Of a stretch of 64,000 nt of DNA, positions 46,917 to 59,534 are shown piece by piece. The translations under genes and the position numbers were made by a program. The notes under the pieces are model-generated. The model saw only the letters and a list, made by a program, of their open reading frames with translations. It had not been told where the DNA came from and searched no databases. The first letter of the stretch is position 1; each line of letters opens with the position of its first letter. Source of the stretch: Azadirachta indica (lineage: Eukaryota; Streptophyta; Magnoliopsida; Sapindales; Meliaceae); assembly GCA_022749755.1 (NCBI GenBank), contig CM040444.1, positions 13,540,274-13,604,273 of the forward strand, in the 5' to 3' direction.

Positions 46917-49900
46917 GAGCTCGCTCTCCTTTCTCTCTACGACGGTCTATTCTATCTACACAATTATTTTGTAACGACCCAATTGAGGCTTTGAAGTCAC
47001 ATCATATTCACCAAAAGCAGGTGGCCGTTACTCCGAAATTTACGGGGTGGAAATCAACATATTCTTTTCATCATATGCTATCATATATTAATCCAAGAAA
47101 TAATCAGTTGGGTGTCAATCGATCCCTGCATCCAATACCTGCAATTTGGTGTGCGACGAACTGGCACAGGAAGCTTTTGAATTTGAATGAGCTTCTTCTC
47201 AATACGTAGGGTGATCAGTTCCTTTCACCAGTACTATATATTATGCTACGCTATGTTTCTGTCTTATGTATCGCCCTTTTTGAACCAGCTCTATGACTAA
47301 GTTTTGGCATATGGTGTATGCCTGCCTGCCACCTGTTCCACCGTTTGATGTGATCCTTTGTCTTACTAATTTCCCTTTTTTATAATTAAAATGAATATAT
47401 TAAATGCTCTATTCGGTTACCTAATTAAGCTTTCATTTAACCAATTTCAACATTCTCATTTGGAGATTTATGTTTATATATTCTATAACATGCAAATTTA
47501 ACTGGCCAGATAGAACAAATTAAAAACTAGCAGATTAACTAAAGTAATCACTAATAAGAGGGATATATAGCTCTCCTGGCACCTGGACTCCGTGGATGAA
47601 CATCTTCAAAAGCATATGGTTGAATAAATTATACGAAACAATAATCTGTTCAAGAGCATACCACTGGAGGCCAGATAACATGAAAAAAGAAAAATGTAAA
47701 ACAAATTATTAGGAGTACTACGGCTGATAGCTCACCAGTTGGCATCACTAATTTTGCAGTTGCAGCTATTGCCAATGCCATATTTCGGGGCAATGAGTTC
47801 ACAGGGACATGCAGTTATTGGTTGACAGATTAGAGTACTCTCATCTCTGACATTAATTTGTTTAATTATTATATATTTATCTCCCATCTCACACATGAAT
47901 GCATTGACTCTGACGTCAAGATTTTACCTATGCTTTCCTTCATTAAAGCCATAGATTGGATCAGTACATGAGAATGTTGAAAGTGTATTGGAAGAAAGCA
48001 GACTTCACTAGATTTTTATGCAGCTGTTGGTTGATGAATTCTCGGATCTAGAGAAACTAATAACCCACTCGTTGAGTTTTGATTGAGTCACTGCTCAGAG
48101 AAAACCTTTGCGGAAGTGAGAAACAGTGGGCAGATTTTCTAAAAATGGTATTTGTTTTTTATTTCCCGGGATACTTTAATTCCGAGTTGGCCTTGTGATG
48201 TACACAATTACTCACTTGCACACTCAAATAATTTCTGATAATGCAAGGACAATGTACACATTGAAAAAATATTATTTATTCCTCTGCATTTCTTCCTCCA
48301 TATATCCAAGAAAATTAGAAACTTCTTATAATTAAGTTATTAGTTAAAGTAAACATAACAGTTTAATTACTTTTCAATTTAATTTGAAAGATTTATCTCA
48401 AATGCGGATAAAAGCAAATTACTCAGATGATGATTTTTGGAGCCAATTATATCTAATTGAAGCATCCTTTGAGTCAAGCTGAAGAAGAGCGACAATGCGA
48501 GGTCAGGATATTGTTGTTTGTTTTGGGCTCAATAACTCAAGACACATTTATTTAATTGAAAGGACTTGAGGCTTATAATCCAGTGCAGTTTTATTGTCAC
48601 GAGTGATGTGGGATGTGACAATAGAGCTATTTGATCAATTAACGAAGCTTTGACATGATAATTATGTTTTCTTCTTTTCTTCATCTTCACATAGTTTAGG
48701 TTAGGTATTTTTGGAAACGAATAAAGGGTTCCAAAACCATGTTCGTCTCAGTTGTTCATTCTCGTGCTTAATTTACATTGTACTATTGTGTGTAGCTTAC
48801 TTGAGAAAAAGATATATAGCATATAGCTTTGTAACAGGAAAGTTTTGTCTAATATCTATAATTCCCTACGGAATATATACTAATGTTGGTAAATAATCTT
48901 AGTATTAATGGGCGGCAATTAGGACTAATAAATAATCAGTCTGGAAACTAGAGTGCAAATTAAGATGAATAAATAATGTTAAGAGGATTAAGAGGTGGCC
49001 GGAATAATCAAATTAAAACTCCCTCCAATAAGCAAGGAGATATTAAAGTATGTTTGCTACTATTGTTTTCCTATTTACACTTTAGAAGAAGAGCACGTAG
49101 AACAATTATTCAAATAAATAGAAGAAAGAAAAGCTAATTATCAGCAATAGCCCCAATAATTAGTCAAAAAGCACTAGAATTTGAATCCAATTTTTATTTT
49201 TTATATTTTAAACTTTCAAAGATTTATTAATACAAGGCATAATTTAAAATAAATGATTGAGATGATCTTTCAAAAAATTTACTAATTAATTTTAAAATTA
49301 TTTTTTTATTCTCTATACAGTAAATTATTTTTTTTAAAATACAATTTCAGCCTTTTATTTTAAAGTATACTATCCCTCAATGGATTCTTAAAAGTTTAAG
49401 ATACAAACAATCAAAACTGCATCTAAAGTAAAAAAATTAAGATTACAACCATATTTTTCCGTTAATATATATGAATATATACTGGTAATTCAGTCTGAAA
49501 TTTTCAGAAATCTGACAATTTCCATTACTTCAGAATCTGGACCTTCAGTGTTCCCCAATTTCCGATATTACACAGTTTCCTATATAGGAAAAATTAGGTT
49601 AGGAACTTAATATCCCTTTGATGAAGATAAGTGTTCAATAATTTTCTCGTTGTAAGCATGTTAAATTTGTTGTAGGAGAGCTTGCTTGCTTTTAATTGAT
49701 TCAAGTTCTGATAATACAATGGAAATATATATTACAGTACTCCTAGATAAAAAAAATGTTTTTAAGTATTTCGATCGATGTCAACCAGCTTATGATAGTT
49801 GAGATTAATTATTCTGTAAGTACTAAACGGCAATTATATCATGGGATAAAATTTCGTATTAGGTATATACCATCAAGTTATTTCACAAAAACAGAGAATT

Positions 49901-49928
49901 TTCCCTATTGATAATCAATCAAAACTTT

Positions 49929-49931
<3 letters not shown>

Positions 49932-49962
<31 letters not shown>
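49932..49962. repeat. (AT)n microsatellite
   Basis: Uninterrupted TA run downstream of the divergent SAUR gene. Confidence 0.92.
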
Positions 49963-49966
<4 letters not shown>

Positions 49967-50172
49967 TTTGCTGTCAAGTTATTAGCTTCCGGCAATAGGA
50001 CAAAGGGAAATACGAAGTAGAGCACTAGAAGCAAAACTTGAACTGCCGAGTCAAACATCTTCTTTTTGGACTCTTGCCTCATTTATAAAGATACCTATAT
50101 AACCTAACCTAAATTAACGTGATCAACTAAACATAAAAAAGAATTAGTCAAAATATATCAAAGTAATCATGA

Positions 50173-50496
50173 TCATGAATGATTCAAACAAGAAGTTAGT
50201 TTGATAAATTCATCTTCTACACAAGGAATGGTGAGGCCGTGCATTCTATAATCGAAACCAAATTCTTCTTCAGCCTGACTCAACAAGGCCTGGAATAATG
50301 GATGCTTCAAATAAGATATCGGCACTACAAAACGCTTCTTCTTCTTGTCATCCTCACCCACATAAATAGCAAAATGCCCTTTTGGAACATCTAATGTAGT
50401 TGACGTTTGGTATGAAAATTTCTGCTGCTTAGACGAAGATCGTCTTCGAATAATTTGCTTTGCATGAAGAACTATCTCCTGCATTCGAATCCCCAT
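50173..50496 (-). CDS. SAUR: SAUR auxin-responsive protein, divergent copy, intact
   Basis: Complete SAUR of 107 aa from the canonical start [16 protein letters not shown] through a basic, Ser-rich insert ([11 protein letters not shown]), [46 protein letters not shown] and [10 protein letters not shown] to SCLNHS. The frame is open upstream to an ATG at 50595, which would add 33 residues, but every sister starts at MGIR, so the upstream part is more likely leader. Sequence differs clearly from the A/B copies (FDYRMHG instead of FNHPMGG), so it is an older paralogue. It lies next to the inverted block and may mark a rearrangement boundary. Confidence 0.9.
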   Translation of the reverse strand: MGIRMQEIVLHAKQIIRRRSSSKQQKFSYQTSTTLDVPKGHFAIYVGEDDKKKKRFVVPISYLKHPLFQALLSQAEEEFGFDYRMHGLTIPCVEDEFIKLTSCLNHS

Positions 50497-53014
50497 TTGA
50501 GATAACTCTATCAAATCAAATTGAGTAGAACTTTGAATTGATATATCAATGTTTCTGATGGTATCTATATACATAGGGAGAGAAGAGAGAGGCATAAAAA
50601 TATATATATTTTAGCATTGATGTGAGCTAGCTAGCAACATGTACGTTGTCCTTGCATAGCCGAAATTATTGAAGATTGTGTAATTGGGTACAATCAAGAG
50701 CCCAACTGGGGTTAAAGGGTCCCGGGAAAAAAAAACAAATCCTATTTTCAGAAAATCAGCCCACTGTTTCTCACGCCTGTAAAGAGTTTCTCTGAATATG
50801 TTATTGATGCCAGTGGTTGGTTGGTTGCTCTAGATCCGAGAATTCATCAAGATTCATGGTTTCTAATTAATTACTTTTCATCTCTTTCTTATCATGATAG
50901 CGTGGAACTTTGGAACTCGCTCTTTCTCGTTCTTCGTTGTGCTTTTGCCCATACTTTCAACCAATAACTGCAGCCTGCGTGAAATCTATAAAGTCTACTT
51001 TTTTAAAGTACCCTTTCAACATTCCCATGTACTAATCCTCTCTATCGCTTCTACGAATGAAAGGGCTCAAATCCTGACGCGAGACTCGATGCAAGTTGTG
51101 TGAGAGAGCAAATAAATAAATTAATGTCAGAGATGAGAGAATTCTAATTTGTAAGTTCACTAAGTGCATGTGCCTGTGAAATTATTGCCCCGAAATATGG
51201 CAATAGCCGAACTGCAAATTAAATAGCGTGTGTTACGCCAACCGATCAGCGATCAGCGATCAGCACTTTCATATTTTCATTTTTCTTCGTGCAATATGTT
51301 ATCTGGCCTCTAGCCACATAGAACTAAATAATTGGGATGCCTGGTTTTTCTTTTTCTTCTATTGGGTTATGTTGTGACGAGTTAAGCTTTTAATTAATTG
51401 GTTAATTGTGTGTATAAACAAATCGAATTTAGTTAATATGAATATAATTTATTTATTATTCGTGTCAATTATTAATAATTCAATCGAAGAACTCTCTTAT
51501 TTCACCTACAAAAAATTTTATAAATTGAAATAATTAATAATTTATAGAATTAGAAGATTATATATTTTAGAGTTATTTAACCTTACAAATTAACTTTTAG
51601 AATAACAAAAAATTTATAGTGAAACAATAAAATAATAATATCTAAATTGAACAACAATTTTATTATATCTCTAAATTATGAAAAGAATTATTAGTTAAAT
51701 ACTATAAAATGACTAATACTTATTGTTTTCACTATTGCTTTCTAAACCAATTTTTAAAATTATAATTATATGTTTGTATGTTTCTTAAATTTAGTGTTGG
51801 CTATATAAATCTATTCCTCTCACATTTCAAGAAAAAAAAAAACCTATTCTTTTTAGTCCTGGATAATAGAATTTGGGTTGTACTGTTCCAAATTCTCACA
51901 CAAATTTGGATCCGTCATCAGCTACCCATTCCTTTCAAATTGGCAAAAAAGGAAATATGATGTACGAAATGTTGACAAGAAGATTGTGAATCTTTTTCAA
52001 TATCCAAGACAATCTCTTGGTGCTATTAAATCTACCAATAAATTTTGAACAGTATTATCTTAGATGTTAAAAAAGATTTTCATAATCATCTTAGTTTTCA
52101 ATATTTGATTCTTGTTCATGTAACCCAAACAATGTAACTTAGGGAATTGTAAATTCTTGCACAGGGACTAAATCCATTGGATCAACAATGATAATTAAGT
52201 AGACTTGGTCCACTTTAATCAGGTGAAAAAAACTGCTTATTTTTAATTAAAATATTATCACATATATTTAAAATGTACTTTGAATAAACATTATTTAAAT
52301 AAGAGATGAAACTTTTATTTTGAAGCTTTTCTTTTATCTGTGAAATACTATAATACTTATATTTACATATGTGACATAAAAAATACATATCTATTGAACA
52401 TAAATAGAGATTCTGATAGTGTGTTTTTTCTTAACAAGCCAAAGATATTCAAGATACCAAAAGCTGTAGATTATCTATTCAAAATATCTAAAACTGTGAA
52501 ATTATCTGTTAATGATCCTTTTAATTAAGGTAAGCTTCGGTATATCTTTATACTTAACATAAACAAAGATTAATTATGAATAGAATCTGTTGATTTTCTG
52601 CTGTCATATTTCATTATTTTCCGGGTATACAGCAGCTTGTTTCTGGGGCCATGGCCCCCAGTTTGTGACAAGCCTTCTTTAGAGTTTTTTATACGGCATT
52701 AAGAGACAGAGCTCAATGAGCAAACCCATGTGATTGCTCATGTGGGAGCAGATCCTCTCTTAATATTCAAAAGCCACTCTGCTGACGACACACAACTTTT
52801 GCCTTAATATATAATTTACTACAAAAATTATAGTTCATCATCACTCGGTTTCTAGAACTAGATTGAATAAATACATACAACAGCTCAAGTCTTAGCCTCA
52901 AAACTCCAAAACCGAACTTCTTTTAATTCGATCCGAGTTGTCTGTACCATCTATCTGAATCCCACATAGATTTTCACATTGTCTTTTTTCACTTCCTATT
53001 CATCAAGGTCTGAA
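50497..53014. other. Inverted spacer block of the SAUR array
   Basis: 50700-51320 matches, in reverse complement, the duplicated block at 47640-48150 and 32400-33065. A triple GATCAGC repeat lies at about 51244-51264. Further right, the reversed upstream block (52713-52736) precedes the + strand SAUR relic. No gene is supported; the 69-codon frame at 50894-51103 lies inside the duplicated block and is not conserved. Confidence 0.55.
52713..52736 (+). promoter_or_regulatory. Conserved SAUR upstream block, inverted copy
   Basis: CAATGAGCAAACCCATGTGATTG is the reverse complement of the block found upstream of the minus-strand SAURs; about 280 bases before the start at 53015. Its orientation matches the inverted gene. 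Confidence 0.5.
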
Positions 53015-53195
53015 ATGGGTATCCGTTTGCCATCCGTGATTCTCAATATCTTCCTTGAACCATCCTTTATTTGCAGACTTGCTAAACCGAGCAGAGGAAG
53101 AATTTGGCTTCAATCATCCCATGGGATGTTTAACGATTCCACGTAAAGATGAAGCTTTCATTGATGTCACTTCACGCTTACATTATACCTCATGA
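53015..53195 (+). pseudogene. SAUR pseudogene, subtype B, opposite strand, 116-bp internal deletion
   Basis: Starts [11 protein letters not shown] in the conserved position, then continues with sequence that in the intact sister lies after VVPIS (TTGAACCATCCTTTATTTGC). Relative to the 37.28-kb gene 116 bases are missing, and both ends share CAAT, as expected for microhomology-mediated deletion. The deletion shifts frame; the end (CGC-TTA-CAT-TAT-ACC-TCA-TGA, RLHYTS) is still readable. It is the only SAUR copy on the + strand, inside an inverted block. Confidence 0.9.
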
Positions 53196-53966
53196 AAGTT
53201 GAATAACAATTACAGTTTTGACTAGCCAGCTATATATTTTAATCTTTTAAATTCTTTTTGATCAGCCCACCAGCTTATAGGACAGTGGAAATATCACTTG
53301 TTTAAAAAAGAACAAAAAAAAAAAAAATTCTCCACTTGTGAGTGCAGAGAAAGATAAAAGATCTCTCCATACTTAAAAAGATTTATAGAACCAATTTTTG
53401 AATTTTTCCTTTAATTATTATTTATTGAACTGTTCCGACTGTTACACTTGTATATGCAGAAAACAAGAGAAAAAATAGAAAAATTCGTTGACAATAGCAT
53501 AAAATTCGTTGAAAAGTTAAACTTTGAAAGCGTAAAAGATATCTTTTTTTTTTTTTTTAATTTTAACACTTAAAATTATCAAACATGCGTAATTTTACAT
53601 TTTTTAATCATGAAAAGGTATAATTTTCTTAATAACTATCAAATATATTTTTAAATATAAATTTATTTTTTGTGATAGTGAGTTTGTTGGCATGACAATA
53701 AACTATCAGGTTATTGGGCAGGACAAGAAAAGAACATAATAGATATATAGTAAATTACTTTGAGTCTTAATTATTCATATAAAAATGCTTAAGCATTATT
53801 TAATTAAAACATGAACACATTTTTAATTGACGATAATGGTGGTTAGATGATAGTTTCCAATATATAGATAGCCAAGTTTATAGGAGAATACACCCATTCC
53901 TATTGCTTGCATATCCACTTATATCACCTTCCATATATATTTTACTTACTAACACGTGCATGTCAC

Positions 53967-54003
<37 letters not shown>

Positions 54004-54589
54004 GATATGCATTAATTAAAGAATTTTATATATCTTTCGGTCCAACTTACGGGCGGGAAAGTAATTTTACAATACAGTCTTCTAAGCTTACTATAGGTAG
54101 CCACTAAACAAAAGCAAAAAGGTTAAAAATAGAAAACAAAACAAAAGAGAAAGTAGCTAGCATGTCAATACTAACTGTAGATGAAATTACTTAAGCTCAT
54201 TGTTCATCATCTTTCATGTGGCATTGGCTGAATGGATAAATTAATTGTAGCTTAATCTTTAGTAAAATTTTTTGAATTTTTTGGTTGAAAATAAAACGGT
54301 GAGTGCAATTAGTTTGCTTTAATACTTTGCTATATTATTATTTGATCTTTAAAATTTACTAACCAACACAAAAATAGTTATAATATTAATCACATGGGTA
54401 TTATTATTTCTCATATTATTTTTTTCTTCTTCCTTAAAAATTAAAATTTTGTTTATTGCAAAATTTTGAAAAAAAATCATAGGATGCTTATTATAAAATG
54501 ATAAAGCAAAATTATGATGCTTATTCCTGAAAATTAGCAAATTGACTTGTTGAACCACCGCGCCAAAAACTAAAGATACATTTCTCAAA
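53196..54589. other. SAUR-array flank duplicated elsewhere
   Basis: Contains GGCATGACAATAAACTATCAG...GGGCAGGACAAGAAAAGA (near 53690), a word that recurs near 59590 and 62790, and an (AT)n run at 53970-53999. From about 54360 to 54589 it matches 39500-39760 closely. No gene is supported. Confidence 0.5.
53970..53999. repeat. (AT)n microsatellite
   Basis: Uninterrupted AT run after ACACGTGCATGTCACCACT, a context that recurs in altered form near 60655. Confidence 0.92.
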
Positions 54590-54647
54590 AGTGATCCTCG
54601 ATTTTGCGTGACTTGGCAATTATGTCATCAACAAATACTTTCATTCT

Positions 54648-54935
54648 TTATCTAATTAAAGGCTTAAAAACCTTATTCACTAACCTCCAAAATGTCACAC
54701 CCGCGTTTTTTAAACCGAAGGGTATCACTTTGTAGCGGTACAATAGTTGGTCAGTTATGAACGCCATTTTTTCTTGATCGACCTCATACATCCGAATTTG
54801 ATTATACCCTGAAAATGCATCCATGAAGCTAAACAATTTATGTTCGGCTATCAAAGCTACTAGTTGATCTATTTTCAGAAATGAAAAACTGTCTTTCAAA
54901 CATGCCTTGTTTAAGTAAATAAAGTCGACACACAT
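54648..54935 (-). pseudogene. Retrotransposon reverse transcriptase fragment
   Basis: A 95-codon open frame with the Ty3/gypsy RT signatures CVDFIYLNKAC, LFSFMDAFSGYNQIRM, KMAFIT and VIPFGLKNAGVTF. It covers only part of the palm/finger region; the YxDD catalytic box is not reached, because the element is truncated at about 54590. Confidence 0.88.
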
Positions 54936-55700
54936 CTTTCACTTCTCATTCGCCTTTTTGACCATCATTACGTGGGCTACTCAATTCGAGTAGTACACTT
55001 CCTCAATAAACCTTACTATAATAACCTTATCTACCTCCACTTTGATTGCTTTTCTTCTTTCTAGGTTAAAAACCCTTCACTTTTGGTTTACAGGTTTGAA
55101 TGCTGGGTTTACTGGTACACAATGGAAAATGATCTTGGGGTTAATTCCTAGCGTGTCCATATGTCTCCACGCGAACACATCTGCATACTCTCTTAAGAAA
55201 GAGATCAGCCTCTTTTTTTCTTTACTTGGTAGTTGAGAGCCGATTTTCGTCACTACCTCAAGTCTTTAGGGGTTAATGGATACCGACTCTTGTTTCTTTG
55301 TTGGTTTGGGCATTGGTTGTATCTTTTCTTGCCCTATACTCCTTTCAAGCCTGTCCATCTCCTTCTATTGTTCGACATCCTCTTCATTCAATTAGCCAAC
55401 ACTTTTCACTGTTATACAATAGGATGGCCTCGATGAAGCCGTAAAACATATCTAGGTATCTTTCTAGTCCCCACATATAATGTCAATTCCCTCTTCTGCT
55501 CAGTAATTGATTTTTAAGTAATATATACTTTCCACTGCCCTTATTTTTCTTTGGAAGGACCTTCCCAAAATCATAATGTATGACATTTTCAAGTTCACAA
55601 TTTAGAATTCTATCATTGTAGTCTTTTGATATGGTCTATCTTCTATAGTTATTAGCAACTGAACCGAACCTAACGGGAAGATGTATGAATTTGCAAACCC

Positions 55701-56153
55701 TTAGAGAACCGTATCTGCTGGTCCCATCTTCATATTATCATTATTCAAAGAGTTCAAGGTTTTTTTGAATATAATATCAGCTAAACACCATGTGTCCATC
55801 AAAAGCCTGTTGACTTTAGTTGAATCGATCTCCAAAGTTATGACCAAAGCATTATTATGGGGGCAGCTAACCCTAACTTCATCTTCATCAGTGAAAATGA
55901 TTGGAATCGAACTTAGACGGAATTTTTTCTTGGCTCGAACATCCATCACGTAGTGGTCCACAGGAATGCTCGGCAGCAAATATCTCAAATAGTTCTTTCT
56001 TGCATTGTTGGAGTTACTCGCCAACATTGGTCTTCTTAAAATTATCATGATTTTATGAACTGGATCCTTTGATCCCATTTTTTTGTGCCTCAAGTCCTCT
56101 TTTGTTTCACACTTTCTTGCCCTGTATCTATCTAAATAATTATTTCTCACCAA
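55701..56153 (-). pseudogene. Retrotransposon gag-end/protease fragment
   Basis: 150-codon frame with VLDHYV-like and IIFTDEDE...VSCPHNNALVITLEID segments typical of the plant gypsy gag-protease junction, followed by LMDTWCLADIIF. The aspartic protease DTG-S has become DTW-C, so the enzyme is inactive. Confidence 0.7.
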
Positions 56154-56525
56154 AATTTCAATTTGCTCCTTTAAATCTAGACGCTAATCTGTCGTGTGCC
56201 CGTGGTCTTGATGAAATACACACCTTTTTTTCCTGTTGCGAACATTAGACGCTGACCTCAAGGATGAGGTCCGAGTAGCAAATCTGAATCCTTAATCTCA
56301 TTCTAAATCACCGACAAAGAGGGCGACTTTCTTAATCCCTTCCCTCAAGAGAGAGAAAGAGAGAAGGAGGGGTAGGGGGGAACTCCCTTTGTTGCTTCGT
56401 TCCTCTTTCATATCTTGTGAATTGAAATCCTTAATCCTACCTTTACTCGAATCTGCTATCGAAGGCAATTGTTGAAAGTCTCCCCTATTTACAAGATTTA
56501 TAGGATTAGGCTGCTGTGAACCCCT

Positions 56526-56927
56526 TTAGTTCCTTCTATCTTCGGGTGTCGACCTCTGATCCCTGCTCCCTGATTCTTCCAATCTCTCTTCCTTCTTCTT
56601 TAGCAGCATCTGATCCTTAATTTTGATTTCTTCAAAAATCTCTTTTCGAGCTTGCTCATACGTAGTTACGGTTTGTTTGTGAACATCGAACAATCCCCTG
56701 TTCATCCTGAGTCCTCTTTTGAGTCCTTTCAATGTTAGGAGATGTGAGAAGGCCTCAACTTTCACGACTTCCTCATGATATCTGATGAAACTCTTCAACG
56801 TCTCATCTTTTGCTTGCCTCATTAGCAATAATGAATTAGGGATTTTTGTCACAGTCATCACTTCTCTGAACTCACCAACAAACTGTGCACAAAGTTGATC
56901 AAAACTTTTCACACATTTTGAACTCAA
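56526..56927 (-). pseudogene. Retrotransposon gag core fragment
   Basis: 133-codon frame resembling the retrotransposon gag domain (FDQLCAQFVGEF, LLLMRQAKDETLKSFIRYHEE, GLKRGLRMNRG). A further N-terminal gag part lies at 57280-57483 and towards 58000 in separate frames, showing frameshift decay. Confidence 0.78.
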
Positions 56928-58429
56928 ATTCTTATACCAACGTCATGCTTGCCCTTCTAAGGTTAGGGCGAATGGACGGCATATTTGTAACTCCGTTAAT
57001 CCTTGCAAAATCATCATCTTCATAATGAATTCAATTTGCAACGTTATGTCCATCTTTTCAATGTACGGCAGAATTTAAAGGTATTTTAAATTTTTGGGGA
57101 AAGGCCAAGTTCTGTATTTCCTTCAAGAAGGGAGATTTCAAGGAGAGCTCCTCTCCTAGGATATGATTTCGTCCCGACGTTTGTCCTTCTCCCTACTGAG
57201 TTCGCAATTCTTTGGTAAGCTCTTTAATTCTCTTTTCCATTTCCTTTCTACTCATTACCTGATCGGTGGTAGACACTATTTAATCAGGTGTTTTCTTCGT
57301 GAAGGCTTTTCCCTCTTCTTTCTCGTGTTTTTGGTTTAGGTAAGCTTGTATATCCACCGAACTGGTACTATGTTTAGATCTCATTTTGCTCTGACTTTGT
57401 TCACGTTGATCAAGAGCCAACTTCTGGTCAGGCTTTTCCATATCACATAAAGGAACTTCTTCATTGGTGCCTTCAAGGAACAATTTCTTCGTTCGGGCTT
57501 TTTCATGCCTCTTCGCACTTGGTATCTGCTTTTTAATCCTTACTTTTTTGGCTAGCGATCCTTTGCGACATATTCTCAGTGAAGAAACACTCTCTTCATT
57601 CTCCGAAAATCTTACCTTTGCTAGATCACACGCGTTGACACCATCCCCCTAAATCATTCTCTTTAAGCTTTCAATTTCCCTCTCTATCATCCCTATTTTG
57701 TCCTCCAAAGCCTTTACTTGCTAGTCTTTCTCCAGATGTCTTCACTTGCATTCTCGCAACTGCTATACCAGTTGAATCGCGTCTGTTTCTATCTCGTGCA
57801 TTGCTGTTCGCCCTTAGGACGGCTACAACGAGGTCGAGTGAAAGTTGGAGTTCGACGAGTCCTCCTCATGAGACTTTTTTGTTGGCATCCTCTTTACAAC
57901 TATTTGTTCCTTGATCATTGCCATAACTTTTTGTTCACGATTTCCTATAGACGACACTAACAGTTGATACCAAAAATTACAACTTCTAATATCACACAGT
58001 AAAAATTGTATATGTATTACTGAATTGGTAAAAGTCACCTCCTTCTCTTTTGTGAGCAGGCCCTATTATATACACATAACTTTCCTTTTTTCAGTAGTAC
58101 TAGGAGTTCTAATGAAACTTGCAATATATTTCGTAGAATCTTAACTTACTTTAAACTAAAACTTTCAAAATTGATTTTTCTTACTCCACAATGATTTCTT
58201 TTGGATAGGCTTCTTTCATAGAGTGTTTGAGTAGAATCCTTTCCCAGCCGACCTGATCACGATTGGTTTAATATCGAGAGTGACTGACCAGATATTAAAA
58301 TTGCTTATTATAAAATCTGCCAATCCTGTGGGCTGAATCTATCTTCCTAAATACCAGGTGATGGGGCTGAGCCCATCTTCCCAAACAATAGATATGTGTG
58401 GCCAACAATAAGAATTTGTTCCTTTCAAG

Positions 58430-58450
58430 TTCACATGGCTTTGCTCATTC
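58430..58450 (-). promoter_or_regulatory. Conserved SAUR upstream block, orphan copy
   Basis: TTCACATGGCTTTGCTCATTC with no SAUR coding sequence downstream; the retrotransposon replaces it. Confidence 0.45.
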
Positions 58451-59534
58451 GGCTTGATCAAAATTAATATTCTATCTCATATTTATCCATCAATGTACGG
58501 TGCAAACGGTCCACCATTTTTTAAAATTCCTTTCTTTTTTCCTTTGAAGTTATGGTTCAAAATTTACATTGCTCCCTCCATTCAGGGATTTGCCACATAT
58601 TACACAAAGTGATTGATTATGAATAGTACGAAATCCCCATGTGATGCTTAGATCAAATTGCAGAATGGAAGATGATGGATCAGCTATTTGGCCACTAGTA
58701 CTCAAGAAGTGGAAACTCCGTGTTCCATCCACCAATGTTATGGATTTCTTTCTAGCTTTATCTTTATCTTTGTTGCTTCCTATTTTTCATTTTAATTACA
58801 GTCTACAAAGGAATTGAAGATGAGTTTTATGTGAATATATTTTGATATTTGTATTAACAAAACTTATTTTTAACTTAAAAAAGAGAAAATTTTATATTAG
58901 ACAATTTTAACAAAATCATTCAATAAATATATAAGAAATAGGTGCTAAATTAATTATTTTTTCCTCGTTGTGGTAATCACATTATAGGATTGATTAATTT
59001 CAAATTACATATAGGTCATGCATTTAGTTATTTGGTGGGATATGTGGGTACGTGACCGTTATACTCAATTTATCTAACATTATTTTTCAGAAAACAAAAC
59101 GCAAAAAGTTTAGTTTTAAAAGTTTTAAGAATTGACACTAAAATATTATTTATTAATATTGTTACTAAATGTGTACGTTCTTATTTTTCATATACTTATA
59201 TAGACAACGACGCACACATGCATGGCGACGTGCAAAGAATGTTGTTGTTGTCGTTTTCATTCTTTGTTAAATTTAGAAAGCTTATATTGTGGTTCTCATA
59301 TTTTATATGGAATCAAGTGTACGGCTGTGTATAGAGAGAAGAAAGCTTATATTTTCGTTTTCGAAACTTATATTTAATTTAAAAAGTATAAAAGTCATCA
59401 AAAAGTTAAATAAAAAAGGGTAAAAGATATTCTTTGTGTCTTCGTGAACAAAATTAAAGGAACATTATTAATTTTTTCATGTATTTTAGTACATAAAAGT
59501 ACAAACATGCATGGTTTTATAATTTTTAAAAATA

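Larger units (their letters stand above)
46622..50172. other. SAUR spacer with duplicated block
   Basis: Conserved upstream block at 46897-46916; copy of the long duplicated block at about 47640-48150; (AT)n run at 49932-49962. No gene is supported. The frames at 46991-47209 and 48711-48896 lack features. Confidence 0.5.
54590..58388 (-). mobile_element. Truncated Ty3/gypsy LTR retrotransposon
   Basis: Read on the minus strand, from right to left: an LTR/leader remnant (about 57976-58388); a primer-site-like TGGTATCAACTG and TTAGTGTCGTCTATAGGAAA leader near 57940-57972; gag N-terminal frames (from about 58000 to 57280); a gag core (56526-56927); a protease region (55701-56153, with LMDTWCLADIIF where active elements have a DTG-S motif); then reverse transcriptase (54648-54935). 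RNase H, integrase and the 3' LTR are missing. Frames are broken by several shifts. Both borders coincide with interruption of sequence that is continuous at 39760-40270, so the element sits in one copy of a segmental duplication. It is dead. Confidence 0.85.

Noticed and set aside
55042..55436. Open frames on the + strand opposite the retrotransposon
   Set aside because: They are antisense shadows of decayed pol sequence on the minus strand.
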